The notes beneath the pieces were generated by a model. The model was not told the DNA's origin. It searched no databases and saw only the letters and a list, made by a program, of their open reading frames with translations. DNA of 47,444 bases. Source: Parafrankia elaeagni (GTDB lineage Bacteria > Actinomycetota > Actinomycetes > Frankiales > Frankiaceae). Shown in pieces: positions 33,779 through 45,087 of the stretch. The translations under genes and the position numbers were made by a program. How positions within the stretch are numbered: the first letter of the stretch is position 1; each line of letters starts with the position of its first letter. The stretch is taken from contig NZ_KB893711.1 of NCBI RefSeq assembly GCF_000374165.1, positions 59,338-106,781 on the forward strand. The letters are read 5' to 3'.

Positions 33779-35212
33779 GTGCGCGGCTTGACTGGTGGTT
33801 CGCGAATCGGATCCGGCCGCTGGGCCGGGCGCCCGAAGAGGTGGCCGGCGACGCTGCTGGTGGGCCTGCTGGCGGGTCTTCTGGTCGCTTCCGGCGAGGG
33901 GGTCGGGCAGGCCGGGCGCGTCGGTGCGGGGTCCGTGCCGGCCGCCGAGGCCCCGCCGGGAACGGTGTCGAGAACAGCGAACTTTCTGACGGACGCCGCC
34001 GGGCGGGTCGTGCTGCCCCGGGGTGTCACGGTGCCGGCCGGGACCGTGCCCACCGCCGAGGAGTTGCGGCGCTGGCTCGACTACGGCTTCACCGCCGCCC
34101 GGCTGGAGCTGCCGATGACCTCCGGCGGCGGCTTCCCGCCCACCGGTGCGCAGCCGCCGGCGGGCGACCTCGAGCAGGGCGGGCTCGAACAGGCGGGCGC
34201 GCTGGTGGCCGACCTGACCGACCACGGCCTCACGGTCGTGCTGAGCATCGTGCCCGGCGCCCGGGGCTACCAGCCGTCGACGTCCGACCTGACCGCCGGG
34301 CTGCGGCGTGCGGCGGAAAGGTTCCGGGTCACCGGTGGTCTGATCGGGTTCGAGGTGCCGCCGACACCCGCCGCGGGGGATCTCGCCGCCGCCCTGCGGG
34401 CCGTCGACCCGCACCGCACCCTGTGGGTCGGGCAGCAGGCGCCGTTCGACCCGGCCGCGCAGGTCGCCGCGAACGGCGGCGCCGGCTACATCACCGCCTG
34501 GGCGGACGGCACCCCGGCGCGGGCCGCCCAGCTGGCCGCCGCCGGCGACGCGTTCAGCCTCGGCTGGTTCTACGACGCCCCGGATGCCGACGGCCGCCTG
34601 GCGACCGGCATCGGGCCCGGCGAGGTCCGGGCCGTGGCGACGCCGCCGGCGGAGATCGTCCGGCCCTACCCGGCCGCGGTGGCCGGAGTGCCCACGTCGT
34701 ACGGCAGCGACGGGGCCGGGGTGTTCCGTCTGGTCTACCGGCCGGTGCGGGCCGGTGGCGGCACTCTGCCGCCTGGCACGCCGACCGCGGTCATCGTGCC
34801 GGGCTGGAACTACTCGGTGGGCTACCAGGCTCGGGTGACCGGTGGCCAGGTCACCTCGGAGCCCGGCGCGGGTGTGCTCTGTGTGGTCGCCGCGGCGGGC
34901 GTGGCAGAGGTGCGGGTCGAGATCGTGCCGGCCCAGGGCACCGCCCCGGTGGCCCCGCCGAGGGCCGGTGCCGTCAACTGCACGACCGGGCCGACTGGGC
35001 CGACCGGGCCGACCGGCGGGGATGGCGCGGCGGGCGCTGCGGGTGGGACAGGTGCGGCGGGTTCTCCCGGTGCCGGCACCCCGGCCGCGGCGCCGGAGGC
35101 GGCGGGAGCGGACACCGACCCGCCGTTGCTGCTGGTGGTCCTTCCACTGCTGGGCGCCGCGCTGGCGGCAGCGGTGCTCGGCCCCGTCCTCGTGCGCCTG
35201 CGCCGTCGCTGA
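33779..35212 (+). CDS. Endoglycoceramidase-like (GH5) membrane-anchored protein, probably catalytically inactive
   Basis: A 477-residue protein: signal/anchor helix at about 22-38, a shortened TIM-barrel-like region (about 67-270), a C-terminal beta domain (about 290-385), a collagen-like GPTGPTGPTG linker (404-413) and a final helix (449-470) with RLRRR. The beginning NFLTDAAGRVVLPRGVTVP and the domain EIVRPYPAAVAGVPTSY match endoglycoceramidase patterns I know. At the place of the acid/base Asn-Glu-Pro the sequence is GFEVPPTP, and no nucleophile Glu motif is seen, so it looks like a pseudoenzyme. The GTG is preceded by CACTAT at near-leaderless spacing; ATG 33686 is a weaker, longer alternative. 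Confidence 0.65.
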   Translation: MRGLTGGSRIGSGRWAGRPKRWPATLLVGLLAGLLVASGEGVGQAGRVGAGSVPAAEAPPGTVSRTANFLTDAAGRVVLPRGVTVPAGTVPTAEELRRWLDYGFTAARLELPMTSGGGFPPTGAQPPAGDLEQGGLEQAGALVADLTDHGLTVVLSIVPGARGYQPSTSDLTAGLRRAAERFRVTGGLIGFEVPPTPAAGDLAAALRAVDPHRTLWVGQQAPFDPAAQVAANGGAGYITAWADGTPARAAQLAAAGDAFSLGWFYDAPDADGRLATGIGPGEVRAVATPPAEIVRPYPAAVAGVPTSYGSDGAGVFRLVYRPVRAGGGTLPPGTPTAVIVPGWNYSVGYQARVTGGQVTSEPGAGVLCVVAAAGVAEVRVEIVPAQGTAPVAPPRAGAVNCTTGPTGPTGPTGGDGAAGAAGGTGAAGSPGAGTPAAAPEAAGADTDPPLLLVVLPLLGAALAAAVLGPVLVRLRRR

Positions 35213-35357
35213 GCGCCGCCGCTGAGCACCGCCGCGGACGTCCGTCGGCAGTGCGCGGCGCCCTGGAAGACCGCTGGTCGGCCCGGAAGCCGGCAGGCCG
35301 GCCCGGAAGAGGGTGGCCCCGGCCGGGCTGCCGGAGCGGCGGAGCACACTGGACCCC

Positions 35358-35885
35358 GTGAGCGCCCGCTTCTTCTACGACACCGAGTTCATCGAGCGCG
35401 ACGAGGCCGGCCATCACTGGCTGGACCTGGTGAGCATCGGCATCGTCAGTGAGGACGGCGCGCGCGAGTTCTACGCGGTCTCCACGGAGTTCGATCCGTC
35501 CTACGCGGTGCCCTGGGTGCGCCGCAACGTCCTGGACCGGCTGCCTTCGCCGTCAAGCCCGGTCTGGATGTCGCGGGAGCGGATCCGCGACGAGGTGGCC
35601 CGCTTCCTGATCACGGACGGCGCGCCGGAGCTGTGGGCCTGGTACGCCGCCTACGACCACGTTGCTCTCTGCCAGCTGTTCGGGAAGATGCCGGCGCTGC
35701 CGCGGCGGATGCCGCGCTTCACGCATGACCTGCGCCAGCTCTGGGAGGACGTCGGCAGTCCGGCGCTGCCGCCGCCCCCGCCCGACGCGCACGACGCCCT
35801 CGCCGACGCTCGGCACAACCTGGCCCGCTGGGAGATCCTCGTCCCGCTGCGGGCGCGGGTCATGGCCGGCACGCAGCCTGCCTGA
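35358..35885 (+). CDS. Polyadenylate-specific 3'-5' exoribonuclease AS
   Basis: A 175-residue DEDDh-fold RNase like Rv2179c of M. tuberculosis, which degrades adenylate-rich RNA 3' tails. Catalytic acids: Asp8 and Glu10 in FFYDTEFIE, the middle Asp in YAAYDHVAL, and the last His/Asp in DAHDALADARHN. Its length equals the family. GTG 35358 is preceded by CACACT seven bases away, perhaps a leaderless promoter. It precedes PFK and DAHP synthase; the RNase AS/aroG pairing occurs in Mycobacterium too. Confidence 0.92.
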   Translation: MSARFFYDTEFIERDEAGHHWLDLVSIGIVSEDGAREFYAVSTEFDPSYAVPWVRRNVLDRLPSPSSPVWMSRERIRDEVARFLITDGAPELWAWYAAYDHVALCQLFGKMPALPRRMPRFTHDLRQLWEDVGSPALPPPPPDAHDALADARHNLARWEILVPLRARVMAGTQPA

Positions 35886-35964
35886 CCAGCCTCCCTGGGC
35901 TGCCCGTCGACCGATCGACCACGCCGCGTGTGCGAATGGTCTCGGAGTGGAGTCTTCTGCGGGC

Positions 35965-35970
35965 TACGCT
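35965..35970 (+). promoter_or_regulatory. Candidate -10 box for the phosphofructokinase gene
   Basis: TACGCT lies 54 nt before the GTG at 36025 in the 140-nt gap after RNase AS. Pattern only. Confidence 0.4.
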
Positions 35971-36024
35971 TCCGCCGGAAACGCGAGAGATCGGGGGCGA
36001 CTCACAGAAGAGAGGGCCCTGGGC

Positions 36025-37050
36025 GTGAAGATCGGTGTGCTGACCGGCGGTGGTGACTGTCCCGGCCTGAACGCGGTGATCCGCGGCGTCGTCCGCAAGG
36101 GGGTGGGCGTCTACGGCCACAGTTTCGTCGGCTTCCGGGACGGCTGGCGCGGCCCGCTGGAGAACGACACCGTCCCACTGGACGTCGCCGCGGTGCGCGG
36201 AATCCTGCCGCGCGGCGGCACCATCCTCGGCTCCAGCCGGACGAACCCGTACGCCGCCGCGGACGGGCCGGCCCGAGTGCGCGAGACCCTGGAACGCACC
36301 GGCGTCGACGCGCTGATCGCCATCGGCGGCGAGGACACGCTCGGCGCGGCGGCTCGCCTGCACGCCGAGGGCATTCCGGTCGTGGGGGTGCCGAAGACGA
36401 TCGACAACGACCTGTCCGCCACCGACTACACGTTCGGCTTCGACACCGCGGTGAACATCGCCACCGAGGCGATCGACCGGCTGCACACGACGGCGGAGAG
36501 CCACCACCGCGTGCTCGTGGTGGAGGTGATGGGTCGCCACGCCGGCTGGATCGCGCTGCACAGCGGCATGGCGGCCGGCGCCAACGTCATCCTGATCCCG
36601 GAGAAGCCGTTCGACATCGACAAGGTCTGTGCCTTCGTCGAACAGCGCTTCGCCACCCGGTACGCGCCGATCATCGTCGTCGCCGAGGGCGCCACCCCGA
36701 TCGCCGGGACGACGGTGGTCAGGGAGGGCGAGCTGGACGCCTTCGGCCACCAGCGGCTGCAGGGGATCGGCGCGCTGCTCGAGACCGAGATCCGGGGGCG
36801 GACCGGGCGGGAGACCCGGGCGACGGTCCTCGGGCACGTCCAGCGGGGTGGCACGCCGACGGCCTTCGACCGCTGGCTGGCGACCCGGTTCGGTCTGCAC
36901 GCCGTCGACGCCGTGCACGACGGCGACTTCGGGAAGATGGTCGCGCTGCACGGGACAAGAGTCGAACGGGTGCCGCTCGCCGAGGCGACCGGTGAGCTCA
37001 AGGTGGTCCCCGAGCATCTGTACGCGGAGGCCGAAGTCTTCTTCGGCTGA
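36025..37050 (+). CDS. pfp: 6-phosphofructokinase, predicted pyrophosphate-dependent
   Basis: A 341-residue PFKA-type enzyme that phosphorylates fructose 6-phosphate. The N-terminus IGVLTGGGDCPGLNAVIRG and PKTIDND, EVMGRHAGWIA and LGHVQRGGTPTAFDR are standard. Two phosphoryl-donor discriminating positions read Asp104 (GGEDTLG) and Lys124 (VPKTIDND), in place of the Gly residues of ATP enzymes. By established family rules Asp104 blocks ATP and indicates PPi use, as in the Amycolatopsis methanolica enzyme. The reaction would then be reversible. It is inserted between RNase AS and DAHP synthase relative to Mycobacterium. SD is AGAGGG; the start is GTG. Confidence 0.9.
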   Translation: MKIGVLTGGGDCPGLNAVIRGVVRKGVGVYGHSFVGFRDGWRGPLENDTVPLDVAAVRGILPRGGTILGSSRTNPYAAADGPARVRETLERTGVDALIAIGGEDTLGAAARLHAEGIPVVGVPKTIDNDLSATDYTFGFDTAVNIATEAIDRLHTTAESHHRVLVVEVMGRHAGWIALHSGMAAGANVILIPEKPFDIDKVCAFVEQRFATRYAPIIVVAEGATPIAGTTVVREGELDAFGHQRLQGIGALLETEIRGRTGRETRATVLGHVQRGGTPTAFDRWLATRFGLHAVDAVHDGDFGKMVALHGTRVERVPLAEATGELKVVPEHLYAEAEVFFG

Positions 37051-37082
37051 CGGAACCACGCGAGTCCTCGGCGCCGGGGTCG

Positions 37083-37088
37083 TACCCT
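37083..37088 (+). promoter_or_regulatory. -10 box of a probable leaderless promoter (DAHP synthase)
   Basis: TACCCT ends 9 nt before the GTG at 37097 with no SD between, close to leaderless spacing. Confidence 0.5.
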
Positions 37089-37093
37089 GGTGA

Positions 37094-38455
<1,362 letters not shown>

Positions 38456-38467
38456 CGGAAGCCAGCA

Positions 38468-38496
38468 GCCACCGGCACCTGCGAGGTGCCGGTGGC
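38468..38496. terminator. Terminator hairpin after DAHP synthase
   Basis: GCCACCGGCACCT (38468-38480) pairs perfectly with AGGTGCCGGTGGC (38484-38496) around a 3-nt loop, 12 nt after the stop codon. It has no U-run but is very stable. Confidence 0.85.
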
Positions 38497-38530
38497 GTCA
38501 GGGAACCCTGACGTCAGGGTTCCCTGACGC
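38495..38530. repeat. Perfect 36-bp palindrome between convergent genes
   Basis: The left half GCGTCAGGGAACCCTGAC (38495-38512) is the exact reverse complement of the right half (38513-38530). Each half also contains its own GTCAGGG/CCCTGAC hairpin. It abuts the DAHP synthase terminator, and a further partial copy (TGGCGTCAGGGGA, 38541-38553) runs into the stop of the DUF5667 gene. It could terminate both strands or be a protein-binding site. Confidence 0.95.
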
Positions 38531-38545
38531 CAGAGAACCGTGGCG

Positions 38546-40429
38546 TCAGGGGATCTGGGCGGACGCCGCCGGCGCCGCTCCCGTGGAGCTGACCGGAGGC
38601 GCGTCGGGTGCCGGCGCCGTGGCGGCCCCGGGTACCGGGGCGTCGGGCGGCGCCGCGGGGGTCCCGGCGGCAGCGCCCGCGGGTTCCGCCGACCGTGGTG
38701 CCCCCGTTGCCGTTGCCGTTGCCCTGGCTGACGGCGCTGACGGCGTTGGCGGTGTCGCCGGCGTTGACGAGGCCGGGGGTGCGAGAGCGGCCCCATCGGG
38801 CGGCTTCCCGCCGGCCGCGCCGCCGTCGGGGCCTGGCGCCACGGCCGTGGCGGCCGGGCCGGGTTCCGCCGGTGCCTCGAAGATCCGCAGTGAGTCGAGC
38901 ACGTCCGGCATCGCCGGAAGGTCGTCACCGGTGGCAGCAGGGGAGGCGGGGATACCCGGCCCCCGCGAAGGTGTCGCCGGGCTGCTGGACGATGCCTGCT
39001 CCCCACCCGAGCGCTGCTCCTCGCCCGGGGCCTGATCAACCTCGAGGTCCCGGTTCATGTCGAGGGCCCCCGGCGGGGTACCGGCCGGGCCGGGCGGCGT
39101 GGAACTGACCCGCGGCAGCATCGGCAGGGCACCGCCCGGTTCCTGCCCGCGCTCGGCGGCGGGGCGGCCGGGACCGGGCTGTCCGCCCGTGCCTTCCGCG
39201 CCGGTGGACGGGCTGGGCTGTGGTCGTTCCGGATCGCTCGAGGAGCTGACCGGCGCCCGACCGCCGTCGTGCGGGGCCTCGCTGCCGTGCGGCGCCGCGC
39301 TGCCGTCGCCCGGAGTCGGGTAGGTCAGGACCGAGCCGACCTCGCGGATGATGCGGCGCGCCTCGGCGACCTCGGGCGCGGAGCTGTCCGGGAACGCGCC
39401 GAGCAGCGCGTCCAGACGGGCCGACTGGTCTGCCGCGAAGTCGTTCAGGATGCGCCAGGCGTCGGCGTTGCCCGATCGGACCTCGTCGATCAGCACCTCG
39501 CTGCCGGCGGCGGCATCCTCGCACCAGTCGCGCAGCAGTGTGGTGGCGGTGCTGATCTGCCGGCCACCGATCTCCTGCGGCCGGCTGTCGGTGTCCGGCC
39601 GTGAGCTGGCTGGACGCGACGTGTCTGGCGGGTCCGACGAGCCCGGGGGAGCCGACCCGCCCGCCGCCCTCGGTGTGGTGGGCTGCTCCTCGGCCTCCGG
39701 AGCGGGCCGGCCGCTGGCCGCTGACGGTTCTGGCGAGCCGTCCGGCGGGATACCGCGGGACTCGGGCCCGCCCGAGGGCGGCTCGGCGGCGGCGCCGCGG
39801 CCGTCGGCCTCACCTGCGTCGACCGCGGAGCCCGTCGCGGCCGGCCGGCCTCCGGCACCCCCGTGCTCGGTTCGGGTGCGGGAGGCGGTCACGGTCGGGC
39901 CGACCACCGCGGCGAGCTCGTCCATCCGCGTGCGGGCGACGGCGAGCTGGACCTTGGCGCGGTCGACCCGGTTGGCCGCGAGGTTGACCTGGATCTGCTC
40001 GACCTGTCGCTTGACGCCGTAGAGGAGCTCGCCGGGCAGAGCATGCGCGGCGCTCACCGCGACGCCGACAGCGGTGACGGACGCCGCCAGCGCTCCGATC
40101 AGCGCCGGTCGGGCGGAGCGCAACGCCCGCCGGGCGCCCGGCCCGCCCGGACGGGTCACCCGCCGCGGCGCCGGTGCGGAGCCGGTGTGAGCGGGCGGCG
40201 CGCCCAGGCCCGGGGCGGGAGACGCAGCGGCCTGCGGGTCGAGCAGCAGGGCGCGGGCCTGCGCGCGGGCAGCGGGGGCCATCGCCGGCGCCGGCACCGC
40301 CCGCAGCGCGGCGACGGTGCGGGCCAGCTGCGCCTCGGCCTCGCTCCGCGGCGGGCGCCGGCTGTCGAGCAGCTCGGCCGCCCGGTCAGCCCGCGCGCCG
40401 CGCCGCCGCGGTTCACCTCTCGCCGCCAC
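38546..40429 (-). CDS. DUF5667-domain membrane protein with long low-complexity tails
   Basis: A 627-residue protein. The cytoplasmic N-terminus (about 1-108) is helical and Arg-rich. One helix (ALIGALAASVTAVGVAVSAA, about 110-129) is followed by a DUF5667 segment (LPGELLYGVKRQVEQIQVNL, AKVQLAVARTRMDELAAV). A shorter conserved helical block follows at about 295-370 (ISTATTLLRDWCEDAAAGSE, NADAWRILNDFAADQSARL). Everything else is Pro/Ala/Gly/Ser-rich. DUF5667 proteins in actinobacteria often follow a sigma-factor gene; none is adjacent here, where a Ser/Thr kinase gene precedes it on the same strand. Function unknown; a regulatory or envelope role is inferred. Confidence 0.75.
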   Translation of the reverse strand: MAARGEPRRRGARADRAAELLDSRRPPRSEAEAQLARTVAALRAVPAPAMAPAARAQARALLLDPQAAASPAPGLGAPPAHTGSAPAPRRVTRPGGPGARRALRSARPALIGALAASVTAVGVAVSAAHALPGELLYGVKRQVEQIQVNLAANRVDRAKVQLAVARTRMDELAAVVGPTVTASRTRTEHGGAGGRPAATGSAVDAGEADGRGAAAEPPSGGPESRGIPPDGSPEPSAASGRPAPEAEEQPTTPRAAGGSAPPGSSDPPDTSRPASSRPDTDSRPQEIGGRQISTATTLLRDWCEDAAAGSEVLIDEVRSGNADAWRILNDFAADQSARLDALLGAFPDSSAPEVAEARRIIREVGSVLTYPTPGDGSAAPHGSEAPHDGGRAPVSSSSDPERPQPSPSTGAEGTGGQPGPGRPAAERGQEPGGALPMLPRVSSTPPGPAGTPPGALDMNRDLEVDQAPGEEQRSGGEQASSSSPATPSRGPGIPASPAATGDDLPAMPDVLDSLRIFEAPAEPGPAATAVAPGPDGGAAGGKPPDGAALAPPASSTPATPPTPSAPSARATATATGAPRSAEPAGAAAGTPAAPPDAPVPGAATAPAPDAPPVSSTGAAPAASAQIP

Positions 40430-40577
40430 GCCGTCCCCCCCGGGCTCTGGCTCGTCCGTAGCCGGGCCGCCTTCGCCGGCCCGATGAAGATCGACTCTAC
40501 CTGACAGTGCCGGTCCCGCCCGTGATGCGGACCGTGTCCCGCTGGCGGGCCTGCGGGCCTGCGGGCTGGCGGGCCGC

Positions 40578-42551
<1,974 letters not shown>

Positions 42552-42557
42552 GGGGAC

Positions 42558-42563
42558 AGTTTA
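42558..42563 (-). promoter_or_regulatory. -10 box of a probable leaderless promoter (PASTA kinase)
   Basis: On the minus strand TAAACT, six bases, then GTG at 42551, with no SD in between. Confidence 0.55.
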
Positions 42564-42729
42564 CGATCGGCCGTTCGAGCTGTCGGACAGTGGTCTTACT
42601 GCGCGGAATCCCTCACGTTCGACCCGAACGGGCGGGATCTTCGTCACAGATCCGGGAGATCCGGGTCGACGGGACGTCCACGGTCGGGTCGGACATGCCG
42701 GAGCCACTGGTCCCGGCGCGTCGGGCGCC

Positions 42730-42735
42730 TAGACT
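42730..42735 (+). promoter_or_regulatory. -10 box of the thi operon promoter
   Basis: TAGACT lies 7 nt before about 42742, exactly where the riboswitch fold begins, so it sets the start of the thiG leader. Confidence 0.6.
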
Positions 42736-42741
42736 GTGCCT

Positions 42742-42834
42742 GTACCGGGGAGCCCGCGGACGCGGGCTGAGAGGCCGGCCACGATGCCGCCGGCGACCCG
42801 CAGACCCGATCGCGGTCATGCGCGCGTGGGGAGG
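42742..42834 (+). ncRNA. TPP (thi-box) riboswitch
   Basis: The leader of thiG contains the conserved thi-box pieces in order. These are CGGGGAGCCC, a P3 hairpin (GCCCGCGGACGCGGGC, 42752-42767), CTGAGA at 42767-42772, and a GC-rich P3a/linker. The second half follows with ACCCGATC (42804-42811), then GGTCATGCGCGCGTGGGGA (42814-42832). These match the TPP-binding aptamer of E. coli thiM in arrangement. The 3' edge (GGGGAGG, 42828-42834) is also the thiG SD, nine nt before the ATG. This suggests control of translation initiation when thiamine pyrophosphate binds. No separate terminator hairpin is seen. Confidence 0.93.
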
Positions 42835-42843
42835 AACCGTCTG

Positions 42844-43776
42844 ATGACACAGCAGGTCACGCCGGCCCGGCCACAGGAGGCCACCGGGGAGGATCCAGCG
42901 ACCTCGGCCCGCCCCGTCGGTGGCGTCGGTGGCGTCGGCGCCACCGGCTCCGCGCTCGCCGCCGCGGCGGCGCTGGTGGGTGAGGACCCGTTCCGGGTCG
43001 CCGGGACGACGTACGCGAGCCGGCTTCTGGTCGGTACCGGCAAGTTCGCCAGCCACCAGGTCATGCGGGACGCGCTGATCGCCTCGGGGGCCGACATCGT
43101 CACCGTCGCGCTGCGCCGGGTGGACCTGTCCCGGGCCGGCGAGGGCGACGTCCTCGACTTCGTGCCGGCCGGGATGACGCTGCTGCCGAACACGTCCGGC
43201 GCGCTGGACGCGGCCGAGGCCCTGCGGCTGGCCCGGCTGGGTCGCGCGGCGACCGGCACCGGCCTGGTGAAGCTGGAGGTCACGCCCGACCCCCGCACGC
43301 TCGCCCCGGACCCGATCGAGACGTTGCGGGCCGCCGAGCTGATGGTCGCCGACGGGTTCACGGTGCTGCCCTACTGCTCGGCCGACCCGGTGCTGGCCCG
43401 CCGGCTGGAGGAGGCCGGCTGCGCCACCGTGATGCCGCTGGGCAGCTGGATCGGCTCGAACCGCGGCCTGCGCACCCGCGACGCGATCGAGGCGATCGTT
43501 GCGACCGCCGGCGTCCCGGTGGTGGTCGACGCCGGCCTCGGAGCGCCGTCGGACGCGGCCGAGGCGATGGAGATCGGGGCGGACGCCGTCCTGGTCAACA
43601 CCGCGATCGCGATCAGTGCCGACCCGGTCGCGATGGCCCGGGCCTTCGCCCTGGCGACCCTCGCCGGCCGGCTCGGCCGGCTGGCCGGCCGCGGGCGGGC
43701 CGGTGGCGCCACGGAGGCCTCGGCGTCCTCACCGCTCACCGGCTTCCTCGGCTCCACGACCGGCGGAGCCGTCTGA
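42844..43776 (+). CDS. thiG: Thiazole synthase
   Basis: A 310-residue ThiG that builds the thiazole ring of thiamine from deoxyxylulose phosphate, dehydroglycine and ThiS thiocarboxylate. The conserved enzyme begins near residue 45 ([20 protein letters not shown]) and shows [18 protein letters not shown], the Schiff-base Lys in [29 protein letters not shown] and [23 protein letters not shown] (in parts). A leader of about 45 Gly/Ala/Val-rich residues and a short tail are extra. ATG 42844 uses the SD at the riboswitch edge. No thiS gene is present in front of it. It overlaps thiH by one base. Confidence 0.95.
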   Translation: MTQQVTPARPQEATGEDPATSARPVGGVGGVGATGSALAAAAALVGEDPFRVAGTTYASRLLVGTGKFASHQVMRDALIASGADIVTVALRRVDLSRAGEGDVLDFVPAGMTLLPNTSGALDAAEALRLARLGRAATGTGLVKLEVTPDPRTLAPDPIETLRAAELMVADGFTVLPYCSADPVLARRLEEAGCATVMPLGSWIGSNRGLRTRDAIEAIVATAGVPVVVDAGLGAPSDAAEAMEIGADAVLVNTAIAISADPVAMARAFALATLAGRLGRLAGRGRAGGATEASASSPLTGFLGSTTGGAV

Positions 43777-44957
43777 TGGCGAGCCCGCCGGGGCTGTTCG
43801 CACGCGAGCTGGCGGGTCTGGACATCCCCGGGCTGGCCCTGGCCTCGGCGCAGGCGGGCCCCGAGCAGGTGGACGCGGTCCTGCGCCGCGCGGCCGCCGC
43901 CGGGCGGGGGGCCACGGCGCGCGGTGACGCCGGCGGCCGGCTGGGCCTCGAAGACCTCGCGGTGCTGCTCTCGCCGGCGGCCACCGGCCGGCTCGAGGAG
44001 CTCGCCCAGCTCGCGCGGGCCACGACGCTGCGGCGCTTCGGGCGGGCGGTGCGGCTGTTCGCGCCGCTCTACGTCTCGAACGCCTGCCTGTCGTCCTGCA
44101 CCTACTGCGGGTTCGCCAAGGGGCTGACGGTCGCCCGCCGCACGCTGACGGCGCAGGAGGCCGCCGCCGAGGCGCAGCTGCTCGTCGACCGCGGTTTCCG
44201 GCATCTCCTGCTGGTCTCCGGGGAGCATCGCGTCGAGGTCTCCGCCGACTACCTGGTCGAGATCGTCGAGCGGCTCCGCCCGTTCGTGTCCTCGATCTCC
44301 ATCGAGACCCAGACCTGGTCGGACGACACCTACGCCCGCCTCGTCGCCGCCGGTCTCGAAGGCGCCATCCACTACCAGGAGACCTACGACCGGGAGCGCT
44401 ACGCGCAGGTCCACGTCGCCGGCTGGAAACGCGACTACGACCGCCGGCTGGCGTCCTTCGAGACGGCGGCCGGCGCCGGGGTGCGCCGCCTCGGCCTCGG
44501 CGTGCTGCTCGGGCTGGCACCGGACTGGCGGGCCGACGTGCTCGCGATGGCCGCGCACGCCGCCTTCCTCGCACGCCGCTTCTGGCGGACGGAGGTCTCG
44601 GTGGCGCTGCCGAGGATCAAGCCGAGCGCCAGCGGCTTCCCGCCGACCGTGGTGGTGGGCGACGCCGAGTTCGTCCAGGCGCACGCCGCGCTGCGGCTGT
44701 TCGAACCGGACGCGGTGATCTCGCTGTCCACCCGGGAACCGGCCGCCCTGCGGGACGGGCTGGTCCGCATCGCGGTGACGACCATGAGCGCCGGCTCGTC
44801 CACCGAACCCGGCGGCTACGGCCGGCCCGGCACCGCGCAGGAACAGTTCTCCATCTCCGACGAGCGTTCCCCGGCCGACATCGCCGCGATGCTGGTGGCC
44901 GCCGGCTACGAGCCGGTCTGGAAGGACGCCTTCCCACTGGTCGAGGCGGCCGGCTGA
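43776..44957 (+). CDS. thiH: 2-iminoacetate (dehydroglycine) synthase, radical SAM
   Basis: A 393-residue ThiH that cleaves tyrosine by radical SAM chemistry to give dehydroglycine for ThiG. The 4Fe-4S motif is CLSSCTYCGF (Cys104, Cys108, Cys111). Other family pieces are LLLVSGEHR, SISIETQTW, IHYQETYDRERYAQVH, RLGLGVLLGL and SVALPRIKPSASGF. The C-terminal STREPAALRDGLVRIAVTTMSAGSSTEPGGY (in pieces) is typical. The start ATG shares a base with the thiG stop. The presence of oxygen-sensitive ThiH instead of the flavin oxidase ThiO is notable for an aerobe, and it works with thiG under the riboswitch. Confidence 0.94.
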   Translation: MASPPGLFARELAGLDIPGLALASAQAGPEQVDAVLRRAAAAGRGATARGDAGGRLGLEDLAVLLSPAATGRLEELAQLARATTLRRFGRAVRLFAPLYVSNACLSSCTYCGFAKGLTVARRTLTAQEAAAEAQLLVDRGFRHLLLVSGEHRVEVSADYLVEIVERLRPFVSSISIETQTWSDDTYARLVAAGLEGAIHYQETYDRERYAQVHVAGWKRDYDRRLASFETAAGAGVRRLGLGVLLGLAPDWRADVLAMAAHAAFLARRFWRTEVSVALPRIKPSASGFPPTVVVGDAEFVQAHAALRLFEPDAVISLSTREPAALRDGLVRIAVTTMSAGSSTEPGGYGRPGTAQEQFSISDERSPADIAAMLVAAGYEPVWKDAFPLVEAAG

Positions 44958-45000
44958 CCGCCGCGGCGGCCATCGATGGTGCGCCGCGCGGCCGGCCGAC

Positions 45001-45034
45001 CGCGCGCGAGTGTGGCCGGGGCTACTCGCGCGCG
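45001..45034. terminator. Hairpin after the thi operon
   Basis: CGCGCGCGAGT (45001-45011) pairs perfectly with ACTCGCGCGCG (45024-45034) over a 12-nt loop, 43 nt after thiH. It could end the thi transcript or act as an operator of the next promoter 22 nt away. Confidence 0.7.
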
Positions 45035-45055
45035 ACGGTGGACAGACAACCCAAG

Positions 45056-45061
45056 TAGCCT
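45056..45061 (+). promoter_or_regulatory. -10 box upstream of the flavoprotein
   Basis: TAGCCT is followed by eight bases and then ATG at 45070, the start of a five-codon mini-ORF that leads into the flavoprotein gene. Confidence 0.55.
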
Positions 45062-45069
45062 CTGGCCGC

Positions 45070-45087
45070 ATGGATCGGGTGGGCTGA
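45070..45087 (+). other. Five-codon leader mini-ORF overlapping the flavoprotein start
   Basis: ATG GAT CGG GTG GGC TGA (MDRVG) ends at 45087, the first base of the flavoprotein ATG (TGATG overlap). The mini-ORF begins at leaderless spacing from TAGCCT. Translation of the main gene may depend on termination and reinitiation here. Confidence 0.4.
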
